The notes under the pieces are model-generated. The model had not been told where the DNA came from. It saw only the letters and a program-made list of their open reading frames with translations, and made no database searches. This document shows, piece by piece, positions 1 through 6,867 of a stretch of DNA of 11,317 nt. Within the stretch, counting starts at the first letter, position 1. Every line of letters begins with the position of its first letter. Where the stretch lies: positions 1 to 11,317 of the forward strand of contig DYLI01000016.1 of NCBI GenBank assembly GCA_020722165.1, in the 5' to 3' direction. This stretch comes from Halothiobacillus neapolitanus. Its GTDB lineage: Bacteria > Pseudomonadota > Gammaproteobacteria > Halothiobacillales > Halothiobacillaceae. Made by a program: the position numbers and the translations under genes.

Positions 1-1
1 G

Positions 2-148
2 CCCTTGCCCACCCGGGGCTTCGGCTGGGACAACTACCTGGTCTTGCCTGCGCTGGCGCTGATGCTGCGGCCGATGGTGCAGATTGCCCAGGTGACCGCC
101 GGGCTGCTGGAGACGGAGCTGGGCAAGCGCTACATCGTCACGGCGCGC
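2..148 (+). other. OppB/DppB-type ABC permease fragment fused to the 5' end of ntrY
   Basis: The first ~48 codons resemble the conserved cytoplasmic loop and preceding helix of peptide/nickel-type ABC permeases. YLVLPALALML corresponds to the family's LILPALTL helix, and AGLLETELGKRYIVTAR corresponds to the SSMLEVLGxDYVRTAR part of the EAA loop. In those permeases the next residues are usually AKGL or SLG. Here the frame changes abruptly to LPVQRMDDLG, which is HAMP-like. An alternative reading of the whole stretch as an unusual HAMP helix fits less well, because the spacing from the HAMP Pro to DDLG is about six residues too long. This may be a real deletion fusion or an assembly chimera near a contig end. 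The exact breakpoint is uncertain, around 140-155. Confidence 0.65.
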
Positions 149-1384
149 CTGCCGGTGCAGCGCATGGACGATTTGGGCTTGTTGATGCGCTCGTTCAACA
201 CCATGACCGCACGCATTGCCGAGAGCGCCGAAGAAACCCGGCGCTTGAAAGATGAGGCCGATGCGCAGCGCGATTATCTGGAAACGGTGTTACAACACCT
301 ATCCTCCGGCGTGCTGACCTTAAGTGATGACGGCCAGGTGCGCCATGCCAATGCGGCTGCGGCGAGCCTGCTCGGCGTGCCCTTGGGTGAGTTGCAGCAT
401 GTGCGCCTGCCTGCGTTGTGCTTAGAGCATGCTCACCTAACCCCACTGTGTGAGGCGTTGGAGGAATGGTTGCGTCAAGATGGCGTGGGCGAGCTGCTAC
501 GCGAGGTGCGTCTGCTCAACGATGGTGAACGCAGCATTTTGATGGTGCGTGGCGCGCCGCTGGCGCACGATTGGGCGCAAGATGCGGGGGAAAACGAAGA
601 GGGCGGCCTGGTGCTGGTCATGGACGACATTACCGCGATTATTCAAGGCCAGCGCGACGCGGCCTGGAGCGAAGTGGCGCGGCGTTTGGCACATGAAATC
701 AAAAACCCGCTCACACCGATTCAATTGTCCGCCGAGCGTTTACGGCGCAAGCTTGGCCCGGTGCTGAATGAAGCCGATGGACAGGTTTTGCAACGCGCCA
801 CGCATACCATCGTGCAGCAAGTAGAAGCCATGAAGCATATGGTGAACGACTTTGCGGAATATGCGCGTATGCCGCAGTCGCGCATGGTGGCGCTGGATTT
901 AACCGCACTGGCACGTGAAGTGCTGGATTTATACCGAGGCGACGTGGTGAAAATGCGCTTGCGTGCCGATGACAAACCCATCTGGATCGAGGGCGATGCG
1001 CTACGTTTGCGCCAGCTTTTGCATAATCTGCTCAAAAATGCGGCTGAGGCATTGCAGGAGGCATCGCCGCCCGTGAGCGCGCCCGAAGTCAACGTAAGTT
1101 TGACGCTGCACGAAGAAACGCATGCTGTCGAGTTACTGGTGGCGGATAATGGACACGGTTTCCCGGCAGATTTACTGGGACAGATTTTTGATCCCTATGT
1201 CACCACGCGCCCCAAGGGGACGGGCTTGGGGCTGGCGATTGTGAAAAAAGTAGTCGAAGAACACGCGGGCAAAGTGCGCGTGTTTAATGCGCCCGAAGGT
1301 GGAGCGCGTGTGCTGCTAAGCTTCCCTGCGCGCACAGGCGGCTTGGAGCATGGCGCAGGGGTGGATAAACTGGACAATATTTAG
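2..1384 (+). CDS. ntrY: NtrY-type sensor histidine kinase, C-terminal part, 5' truncated and fused in frame to a permease fragment
   Basis: This is a membrane sensor kinase of the nitrogen/redox-type NtrY family, which autophosphorylates on a His and passes the phosphate to NtrX. The frame is open from the window edge, so the true start lies outside; a TTG at 5 is not a convincing start. Numbering from that TTG, residues ~49-70 look like the end of a HAMP domain (DDLGLLMRSFNTMT). A PAS-like domain lies at ~90-215 (SSGVLTLSDDGQVRHANAAA). The HisKA box is LAHEIKNPLTPIQ with H230. The HATPase part shows the N box (LLHNLLKNAAEAL, 338-350), G1 (VADNGHGF, 379-386), the F box (IFDPYVTTRPKG) and G2 (GTGLGLAI, 405-412). 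All catalytic motifs are intact. Residues 1-48 do not resemble NtrY, and the N-terminal transmembrane sensor region is absent. ntrX lies 605 bases downstream rather than adjacent. Family assignment is strong; the 5' structure is doubtful. Confidence 0.9.
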   Translation, partial: PLPTRGFGWDNYLVLPALALMLRPMVQIAQVTAGLLETELGKRYIVTARLPVQRMDDLGLLMRSFNTMTARIAESAEETRRLKDEADAQRDYLETVLQHLSSGVLTLSDDGQVRHANAAAASLLGVPLGELQHVRLPALCLEHAHLTPLCEALEEWLRQDGVGELLREVRLLNDGERSILMVRGAPLAHDWAQDAGENEEGGLVLVMDDITAIIQGQRDAAWSEVARRLAHEIKNPLTPIQLSAERLRRKLGPVLNEADGQVLQRATHTIVQQVEAMKHMVNDFAEYARMPQSRMVALDLTALAREVLDLYRGDVVKMRLRADDKPIWIEGDALRLRQLLHNLLKNAAEALQEASPPVSAPEVNVSLTLHEETHAVELLVADNGHGFPADLLGQIFDPYVTTRPKGTGLGLAIVKKVVEEHAGKVRVFNAPEGGARVLLSFPARTGGLEHGAGVDKLDNI

Positions 1385-1420
1385 GGGGTGTTCGTATAAA
1401 TTAAGGCTTGATGGATTTGT

Positions 1421-1444
1421 GCGCCAAAGGCGCGGATTTGGATT
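1421..1444 (+). repeat. Left outer inverted repeat of the foldback element
   Basis: Starts with GCGCCAAAGGCGCGG (1421-1435), itself a small hairpin, followed by ATTTGGATT. The reverse complement of 1896-1920 gives the same 15-base core followed by CTTTTGGATT, so the two ends match over ~24 bases with one indel and one substitution. Weaker similarity extends outward to ~1390: AAGGCTTGATGGA at 1403-1415 against AAGGTTGATCGA on the other side. Confidence 0.8.
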
Positions 1445-1499
1445 GAGGATTTCATATCCCCGTTCTGGGGTCGCCGTGAACGGAGTGCCGAAGGCATGG

Positions 1500-1556
1500 T
1501 AAACAGGCCATGGATGGCCTGTTTAGTCCTGTCGCAACATGGATGTTGCGTCGGGA
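1500..1556. repeat. Two tandem hairpins sharing an ATGGAT apex
   Basis: The first hairpin pairs 1500-1510 with 1515-1525, a perfect 11-bp stem (AAACAGGCCA with TGGCCTGTTT plus an outer T-A pair) and loop TGGA. The second pairs CGCAAC at 1533-1538 with GTTGCG at 1545-1550. After a one-pair mismatch it continues outward (1527-1531 with 1552-1556, one G-T pair), with ATGGAT in the loop. Both apexes contain CATGGATG-like sequence. No T-tract follows on the plus strand, so these are not typical intrinsic terminators. Confidence 0.75.
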
Positions 1557-1580
1557 CGGCCTTGCCTTAGGCGCTTTGTT

Positions 1581-1663
1581 CACGGCTTGCCCGTAGGGCG
1601 ACCCCAAGGGGCGTGTTCTTTTGGTTACTTTTCTTGCACGAGCAAGAAAAGTCACTCGCCCGT
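1581..1663 (+). repeat. Left inner arm of the foldback element, with hairpin 1624-1655
   Basis: This ~83-base arm is homologous to the reverse complement of 1788-1871. The first 19 bases (CACGGCTTGCCCGTAGGGC) match 17 of 19, and the last ten (ACTCGCCCGT) match exactly. Within it, ACTTTTCTTGC (1627-1637) pairs perfectly with GCAAGAAAAGT (1642-1652) around a four-base loop. Two more pairs follow outside a single mismatch. Confidence 0.8.
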
Positions 1664-1698
1664 ATCAAACACGCCTTGTGCGAAGTCGCACCGTGGAA

Positions 1699-1751
1699 AC
1701 GGGCGAAACAATGCCACCGGCCTTGAACGGTCAGTGGGCTTTTTCGCCCGT
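1699..1751. repeat. Central dyad of the foldback element
   Basis: ACGGGCGAAA at 1699-1708 is the exact reverse complement of TTTCGCCCGT at 1742-1751, with 33 bases between. It lies near the symmetry centre of the inner arms, so the element can fold continuously from the outer ends to this point. Confidence 0.7.
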
Positions 1752-1787
1752 CTTGAAGGGAATACTCCGTTGCAAATCGCGTTGGCA

Positions 1788-1871
1788 ACGGGCGAGTAAC
1801 TTTCTTTGCTTGCACAAAGAAAGTCACCAAAGAAATGCACCCCAACGATGCTGCCCTCCGGGCAAACCGTG
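1788..1871 (-). repeat. Right inner arm of the foldback element, with hairpin 1796-1827
   Basis: Inverted partner of 1581-1663. Its own hairpin pairs ACTTTCTTTG (1799-1808) with CAAAGAAAGT (1815-1824) around a six-base loop, with two outer pairs beyond one mismatch. That is the same architecture as the left arm hairpin but with a different stem sequence. The stems differ between arms while each stays self-complementary, which suggests selection for the fold or repeat-family turnover. Confidence 0.8.
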
Positions 1872-1895
1872 CAGCATCGAAAAGGGGGGTAAGAA

Positions 1896-1920
1896 AATCC
1901 AAAAGCCGCGCCTTTGGCGC
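1896..1920 (-). repeat. Right outer inverted repeat of the foldback element
   Basis: AATCCAAAAG followed by CCGCGCCTTTGGCGC (1906-1920), the inverted counterpart of 1421-1444. Similarity continues weakly outward to ~1945. The flanks beyond either end show no convincing direct repeat. Confidence 0.8.
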
Positions 1921-1989
1921 ATGAGTCGATCAACCTTCAACGAACAAACATCTACATGAAGCAATGCCGAAAAGAACGATGGAACCAAC

Positions 1990-3447
1990 ATGCCTAATGC
2001 ACATATTTTAATCGTCGATGATGAGCCGGACATTCGCGCTGCGGTGAGCGACATTCTGGAAGACGAAGGCTACAGCGTCGCGCTGGCTGAGGACGCGTCC
2101 ATGGCGCAAACTCAGTTGCAGGTGCGGCGGGCGGACTTGATTTTGCTGGATGTCTGGATGCCGGGCATGGATGGCTTGGCCTTGTTGCGCCATTGGCACA
2201 GTGTGGCAGGCAGCCTGCCCGCTCCGGTGGTGATGATGTCGGGGCATGGCACGCTGGAAACGGCGGTTGAGGCAATTCGACTCGGCGCGTATGACTTTAT
2301 CGAAAAACCCTTATCGTTGGATAAATTGCTGCTAACGGTCGAGAACGCGCTGCAAACCCAGCGCTTGGCACAGGAAAATTCACGTTTGCGCCGCGAAAAC
2401 GGCCACCCCAGCGAGCCCTTGGGCGATAGTGCACTGATGCAGGCGCTCAAGGCGCAAGCCAAGCATTTGGCTGAAAAAGATGACTGGCTGTTACTGCTCG
2501 GCGAACCCGGTTCGGGGCGGCAGAGCTTTGCGCGCTATATCCACCATCACAGTGCGCGCCGCCATCAGCCCTTTGTGGTGGTCAATGCCGCCAACGCGCG
2601 GCGTCAAGCGCTCGGGGGCTCTTTACTCGGTCAGGAAGACATTGTGCCGCCAAAAGGCGGTTCAGATGTCGATACTCCAGACACCGGCGCGGAACGGCGG
2701 CGCGTGCGTTATGGCCTGCTGGAGCAGGCGCACGGCGGAACCCTGTTCATTGCCGAGCTGGCCGAGCTGGATAAACGTGAACAGACTCAGCTGCTGCATG
2801 TGCTCACCGGTGGCAGTTTTACCCGCAACGGCGGCACGCAACCGGTCGAGGTCGATGTGCGCATCATGGCGGCAAGCGCGCTCGACTTGCGCGAGGAGGT
2901 CAATGCTGGGCGTTTCCGCGATGACTTGTATCAACGCATCAGCGCGCATGGCCTAGTGATTCCGCCACTATGCGCCCACACAGAAGATGTGCCGTTGTTG
3001 CTCAACCACACCTTGCGCCGTGCGCATGAACACGACGGCGCGCCGTTATGCACCCTGGACGCCGAGGCCATGGCCAAGTTGTGCGCCTACCCTTGGCCAG
3101 GGCATGTGGGCGAGCTCAAAAATGTGGCGCAACGTTTACTGATGCTTAGCCAGGACGGCCATATCGGTTTGCATGAAGTGCAACAAGCCCTCGGTGGGCG
3201 CGAAAACCGCGAAATGCGCGTTTCGGAACGCGATGGTTGGTTGAGCTTGGATCTAGACTTGGGTCTTCCCTTGCGCGAGGCACGCGATGATTTTGAGCGT
3301 GCCTATCTGGAGGCTCAACTGCGCCACAGCCGGGGCAGCATGACCGAACTCGCGCGTCGCGCGGGCATGGAGCGCACCAACCTGTACCGCAAGCTGAAAA
3401 TGCTTGGGGTCAAGGACACCTTCCAGCGTGATGACTCGGATGAGTAA
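1990..3447 (+). CDS. ntrX: NtrX-family response regulator with degenerate AAA+ domain
   Basis: Partner response regulator of NtrY, 485 residues, usual family length. The receiver domain (1-120) is complete: acidic pair D10/D11, phosphoacceptor D54 in LLDVWMPGMDG, S84 and K106. A central AAA+ domain spans ~145-385 and a Fis-type helix-turn-helix spans ~448-474 (MTELARRAGMERTNLYRKL). The AAA+ domain keeps family landmarks such as GGTLF, GRFRDDLYQR and WPGHVGELKN but has lost key residues. The Walker A is GEPGSGRQ (171-178), with Arg for Lys. The Walker B is LFIAEL, with A255 for Asp. The GAFTGA segment is replaced by an unrelated ~22-residue linker (~217-240). VREL is VGEL (G374). Inference: it binds DNA and responds to phosphorylation but does not hydrolyse ATP or engage sigma-54. 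A weak GGAA precedes the ATG. trkA follows after six bases. Confidence 0.93.
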   Translation: MPNAHILIVDDEPDIRAAVSDILEDEGYSVALAEDASMAQTQLQVRRADLILLDVWMPGMDGLALLRHWHSVAGSLPAPVVMMSGHGTLETAVEAIRLGAYDFIEKPLSLDKLLLTVENALQTQRLAQENSRLRRENGHPSEPLGDSALMQALKAQAKHLAEKDDWLLLLGEPGSGRQSFARYIHHHSARRHQPFVVVNAANARRQALGGSLLGQEDIVPPKGGSDVDTPDTGAERRRVRYGLLEQAHGGTLFIAELAELDKREQTQLLHVLTGGSFTRNGGTQPVEVDVRIMAASALDLREEVNAGRFRDDLYQRISAHGLVIPPLCAHTEDVPLLLNHTLRRAHEHDGAPLCTLDAEAMAKLCAYPWPGHVGELKNVAQRLLMLSQDGHIGLHEVQQALGGRENREMRVSERDGWLSLDLDLGLPLREARDDFERAYLEAQLRHSRGSMTELARRAGMERTNLYRKLKMLGVKDTFQRDDSDE

Positions 3448-3453
3448 GCCCTT

Positions 3454-4836
3454 ATGAAAATTGTGATTCTCGGTGCAGGACAAGTTGGTGCGACCCTGGC
3501 AGGCTTGCTGGCCAGCGAACCGGGGCGTGACATAACCCTAGTGGATACTGATGCCGAGAAACTGCACGACTTGCAGGAAAAACTGGACATCCGCACGGTG
3601 GTCGGCCTGGCCTCACACCCTGCCGTGCTGGAGCGCGCAGGCGTTGAACACGCCGACATGCTGCTCGCCGTCACCAACAGCGACGAGGTGAACATGGTGG
3701 CCTGCCAACTGGCGTGGAAGCTGTTTCACACACCGATGAAAATTGCGCGTCTGCGTTCCAAGGAATACAAAGATCGCCCTGACATTTTTAGCGAAGGTTA
3801 TTTCAGAATCGACGTGGTGATTAGCCCGGAAAATCTGATTCAGGAATACATCAAACGTCTGATCGCTTTACCCGGTGCCTTGCAAGTACTGGACTTCGCC
3901 GAGAGCCGGGTGGGCTTGGTTGCCGTGCGCGCACTGGCCGGGGGCATGATGGTTGGCCATCCGATTCGCGATATTCGTGCCCATATGCCGAACATTGATG
4001 CGCGCGTGGCCGCGATTTTTCGGCGTGGCCAAGCCATCGACCCGTGCGGCGACACACGCATTGAAGTGGAAGATGAAGTATTTTTCATCGCCGCGCACGA
4101 AAACATTCGCGCCGTGATGGCCGAACTTGGGCGCATGGAGCGCCCCTACCGCAATATCATGATTGCCGGCGGCGGTAATATCGGGCGCGGCTTGGCGCAA
4201 GCCCTGGAGGGCGAGGCCAATGTGAAGGTCATCGAGCACAACCCGCACAACGCTCAGCGTTTGGCCGAAGAGTTGAATCAGGCCGTTGTGCTTGGCGGTG
4301 ATGCAACCGACGAAGATTTGCTGCGAGAAGAAAACATCGAGGACATGGATTTGTTCCTTGCCGTCACCAATGACGACGAAAACAACATCCTCTCCGCCAT
4401 GCTGGCCAAGCGTCTGGGTGCGCGCAAGGTCATGGCGCTGGTGAACCGCACAGCCTATGTGGATTTGATTGAATCCTTGTCCATTGATGTGGTCATTTCC
4501 CCGCAATTGATTACCATCAGTGCCTTGCTGGCGCATTTGCGACGTGGCTCGGTGATTGCGGCACACTCTTTGCGGCGCGGCGCGGCGGAAGCCATGGAGC
4601 TTATTGCCGTGGGCGACAAACTGACCTCGCGGGTGGTCGGACGGCGGGTGGGCGAGCTGAAATTACCCGAAGGGGTGAGTGTCGGTGCAATTGTGCGCGG
4701 CGAGCGCGAGGTGATTATTACGCATCACGACACGCTGATTGAAAGCGACGACCATGTGATTCTTTTCCTGACCGACAAGCGCCTGGTGCGCGAAGTGGAG
4801 CAATTGTTCCAAGTCGGCTTTAGTTTCTTCGGTTAA
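3454..4836 (+). CDS. trkA: Trk system K+ uptake regulatory subunit TrkA
   Basis: Cytoplasmic nucleotide-binding subunit that gates the TrkH potassium channel. It is 460 residues, essentially the E. coli length. It has the expected duplicated plan: RCK_N with GAGQVG at 7-12 and the acidic ribose ligand D31, an RCK_C region (~145-215), a second RCK_N with GGGNIG at 239-244 and E261, then a second RCK_C (~375-455). LLAVTNSDEVNM and LFLAVTNDDENN are the matching conserved segments of the two halves. The ATG is six bases after the ntrX stop, with GGATGAG inside the ntrX end as a plausible ribosome site. trkH follows after ten bases. The family is certain. Confidence 0.97.
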   Translation: MKIVILGAGQVGATLAGLLASEPGRDITLVDTDAEKLHDLQEKLDIRTVVGLASHPAVLERAGVEHADMLLAVTNSDEVNMVACQLAWKLFHTPMKIARLRSKEYKDRPDIFSEGYFRIDVVISPENLIQEYIKRLIALPGALQVLDFAESRVGLVAVRALAGGMMVGHPIRDIRAHMPNIDARVAAIFRRGQAIDPCGDTRIEVEDEVFFIAAHENIRAVMAELGRMERPYRNIMIAGGGNIGRGLAQALEGEANVKVIEHNPHNAQRLAEELNQAVVLGGDATDEDLLREENIEDMDLFLAVTNDDENNILSAMLAKRLGARKVMALVNRTAYVDLIESLSIDVVISPQLITISALLAHLRRGSVIAAHSLRRGAAEAMELIAVGDKLTSRVVGRRVGELKLPEGVSVGAIVRGEREVIITHHDTLIESDDHVILFLTDKRLVREVEQLFQVGFSFFG

Positions 4837-4839
4837 GGA
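4835..4839 (+). promoter_or_regulatory. Ribosome binding site of trkH, overlapping the trkA stop
   Basis: AAGGA begins on the last two bases of the trkA TAA stop and lies seven bases before the trkH ATG. This supports the chosen start and suggests translational coupling between the two Trk subunits. Confidence 0.75.
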
Positions 4840-4846
4840 TTCGCCT

Positions 4847-6298
4847 ATGCAGCTCTCCGCCGTGCAGCGTGTTCTCGGTTTATTGTTGATGATTTTCAGC
4901 TTGTCGATGCTGCCTCCGACCTTGGTCGGCTTGCATTATGGCGATGGTGAAATTTTGCCGTTCATTCAAGGCTTTTTCTGGCTGTTTTCGATTGGCGCAC
5001 TGATTTTTTGGCCGGTACGCCACTTCAAAAAAGATTTGAAGCTACGCGATGGCTTTTTAATTGTGGTGCTGTTCTGGACGGTGTTGAGCATGTCGGGCGC
5101 AGTGCCGTTTTTCTTTGCCGACACGCCGAAGATGTCGATCACTGACGCAGTGTTTGAGGCGGTATCCGGCCTGACGACTACGGGTGCGACCGTGCTCACC
5201 AATATCGACGCACTACCCCATAGCATCAAGTTTTATCGCCAAGAATTGCAATGGCTGGGCGGCATGGGGATTGTGGTTTTGGCGGTGGCGATTTTGCCGC
5301 TATTGGGTATTGGCGGCATGCAGCTTTTCAAGGCCGAAACGCCGGGGCCGATGAAAGATAATAAGCTCACCGCGCGCATTGCCGACACCGCCAAAACGCT
5401 GTGGTTCATCTATGTCGGGCTGACGGTTTTTTATGCGCTGGCCTATCGCCTAGGTGGCATGAGCTGGTTCGATGCGGTAGGGCACGCCTTTTCCACGGTG
5501 TCGATTGGCGGTTTTTCCACCCATGATGCCGGTTTTGGTTTTTACAACTCGGCCTGGCTGGACGGCATGGCGACGCTGTTTATGCTGGTCGCCGGGGCGA
5601 ACTTCACCCTGCATTTTGTGGCCTGGAACCAACGCAGCGTGCGCGGTTATTTGCATGATTCCGAATTCCGGGCGTACGCACTCCTGATGGTATTGATGAT
5701 TGCGCTTTACAGCCTGATTCTTTGGGGCAACCACACCTACGAAAGCCTGCTGGATGCGCTGCGTTATGCTTCATTCAATGTGGTTTCATACGCGACAACC
5801 ACCGGTTTTGCCACCGCAGACATTACCCTTTGGCCGGTATTTTTGCCGCTATTACTGATGTTTTTGGCAATTATCGGCGGCAGCACAGGCTCGACCGCAG
5901 GCGGCATGAAGGTCATGCGCGTGGTGTTGATTATCAAACAAGGCTTCCGCGAGCTTAAGCAGTTGATTCACCCCCAAGCCGAGTTGCTGGTCAAATTGAA
6001 TGGGCACATCGTACCCACACGGGTCATTCAGGCGGTGTGGGGCTTTTTCTCTGCCTACGTGGTGATTTTGATTCTGCTGGTGATGTTTATGCAGGCCGTC
6101 GGGCTGGATGAGGTGTCCTCCTTTGGTGCGGCCGTGGCGATGCTGACCAACCTTGGCCCTGGCCTTGGCACGGTGTCGTCCACCTTTGCCTCTGCGCCCG
6201 ATGCCGCCAAATGGGTGGGCTGTCTAGCCATGATTCTCGGTCGCTTGGAAATTTTCACCTTGCTGGTGTTGTTCACCCCGGCATTCTGGCGTCGCTAA
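4847..6298 (+). CDS. trkH: Trk system K+ channel subunit TrkH
   Basis: Inner-membrane K+ translocating subunit of the Trk system, 483 residues, the same length as E. coli TrkH. It is highly hydrophobic with four membrane-pore-membrane repeats. The four selectivity-filter half loops are visible: TTTGAT (110-115), SIGGFST (219-225), TTTGFAT (317-323) and NLGPGLG (435-441), each with the filter glycine. The gating-loop region GGSTGSTAGGMK (344-355) is present. The C-terminus ends with the usual GRLEIFTLLVLFTPAFWR. The gene directly follows trkA, its cytoplasmic gating partner, and is followed after two bases by the methyltransferase gene. Nothing looks truncated. Confidence 0.97.
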   Translation: MQLSAVQRVLGLLLMIFSLSMLPPTLVGLHYGDGEILPFIQGFFWLFSIGALIFWPVRHFKKDLKLRDGFLIVVLFWTVLSMSGAVPFFFADTPKMSITDAVFEAVSGLTTTGATVLTNIDALPHSIKFYRQELQWLGGMGIVVLAVAILPLLGIGGMQLFKAETPGPMKDNKLTARIADTAKTLWFIYVGLTVFYALAYRLGGMSWFDAVGHAFSTVSIGGFSTHDAGFGFYNSAWLDGMATLFMLVAGANFTLHFVAWNQRSVRGYLHDSEFRAYALLMVLMIALYSLILWGNHTYESLLDALRYASFNVVSYATTTGFATADITLWPVFLPLLLMFLAIIGGSTGSTAGGMKVMRVVLIIKQGFRELKQLIHPQAELLVKLNGHIVPTRVIQAVWGFFSAYVVILILLVMFMQAVGLDEVSSFGAAVAMLTNLGPGLGTVSSTFASAPDAAKWVGCLAMILGRLEIFTLLVLFTPAFWRR

Positions 6299-6300
6299 CG

Positions 6301-6867
6301 ATGAGCGCCGATCTGTGGAATCAGCGTTATGCCAACGCGGCGCATGGCGAGGCCGCCTGGGTATTGCACGAACATACCCATCTGTTGCCCGCTCAAGGAC
6401 AAGCACTGGATTTAGCCTGCGGCCTGGGTGCGAATGCCTTGTTTTTGGCCGAGTGCGGTTTATCGGTCAGCGCGTGGGATCGCTCATCTGTGGCGATTGA
6501 GCGCGTGCAGGCCGCTGCGGCTGAGCGCGGGCTGAGCATCGCTGCCTCGGTGCGTGATGTCGTGCTTGAGCCACCTGCGGCGGCAAGTTTTGATGTAATT
6601 GTGGTGACGCATTTTCTTGCCCGCGAGCTGTTTCCGGCCTTGCTCGCCGCCCTACGCCCCGGCGGATTACTGTTTTACCAAACCTTCACAGCGGAGCGTA
6701 TCGAAGGTCTTGATACACCGTCCAACCCCGATTTTGTGCTTGCGCCCAACGAGTTACTGCACCTGTGCGCCCCGCTGCGCATTCGGGCTTACCGCGAGGA
6801 TGGGCTAACAGGCGATCTAACGCAGGGCATACGCGCACGCGCCGCCTGCGTGGGGCAAAAAACATGA
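6301..6867 (+). CDS. Small class I SAM-dependent methyltransferase (TehB-like)
   Basis: A 188-residue protein with a single Rossmann-fold methyltransferase domain. Motif I is ALDLACGLGANALFLA (35-50), the acidic end of strand 2 is D60 (SAWDRS), motif II/III is FDVIVVTHFLAREL (97-110), and the post-motif is LRPGGLLFYQTF (118-129). The architecture resembles short TehB/UbiE-like enzymes; the substrate cannot be read from sequence. The frame is open further upstream into trkH, but ATG 6301 lies two bases after the trkH stop and starts the normal domain, so it is chosen. No strong ribosome site is visible, so translation is probably coupled to trkH. The stop overlaps the next start as ATGA. Confidence 0.85.
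   Translation: MSADLWNQRYANAAHGEAAWVLHEHTHLLPAQGQALDLACGLGANALFLAECGLSVSAWDRSSVAIERVQAAAAERGLSIAASVRDVVLEPPAAASFDVIVVTHFLARELFPALLAALRPGGLLFYQTFTAERIEGLDTPSNPDFVLAPNELLHLCAPLRIRAYREDGLTGDLTQGIRARAACVGQKT

Larger units (their letters stand above)
1385..1989. repeat. Nested foldback repeat element filling the ntrY-ntrX intergenic region
   Basis: This 605-base stretch has no credible gene. About 1390-1945 is built of inverted repeats at several scales. Related outer ends lie at ~1390-1444 and ~1896-1945, with a 15-base exact core. Inner arms of ~83 bases lie at 1581-1663 and 1788-1871, each containing a strong hairpin. There is a central dyad (1699-1708 with 1742-1751) and an extra left module (1467-1605) of tandem hairpins. 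The short ORFs here translate the repeat and should not be called proteins. The organisation suggests a dispersed non-coding repeat or a MITE-like element. I see no clear target-site duplication and no transposase. It begins within a few bases of the ntrY stop and ends ~40 bases before ntrX. Confidence 0.8.

Noticed and set aside
1500..1525. Hairpin after ntrY considered as an intrinsic terminator
   Set aside because: The stem is strong, but no T-tract follows on the plus strand beyond the three T residues inside the stem, so it is better seen as part of the repeat element.
1421..1920. Inverted repeats considered as an insertion sequence or CRISPR array
   Set aside because: There is no transposase frame between the ends, no clear target duplication, and no regularly spaced direct repeats with spacers.
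1452..1959. Several short overlapping ORFs on both strands in the ntrY-ntrX gap, with products such as VTFLARARKVTRPYQTR
   Set aside because: They translate the arms and hairpins of the foldback repeat, overlap each other on both strands, lack ribosome sites and share no domain. Such repeat-derived ORFs are often mis-annotated as hypothetical proteins.
3868..4566. 232-codon open frame on the minus strand opposite trkA
   Set aside because: It lies wholly inside trkA, whose protein is full length and strongly conserved. The antisense translation is His- and Gln-rich with no recognisable domain, typical of a codon-bias shadow.
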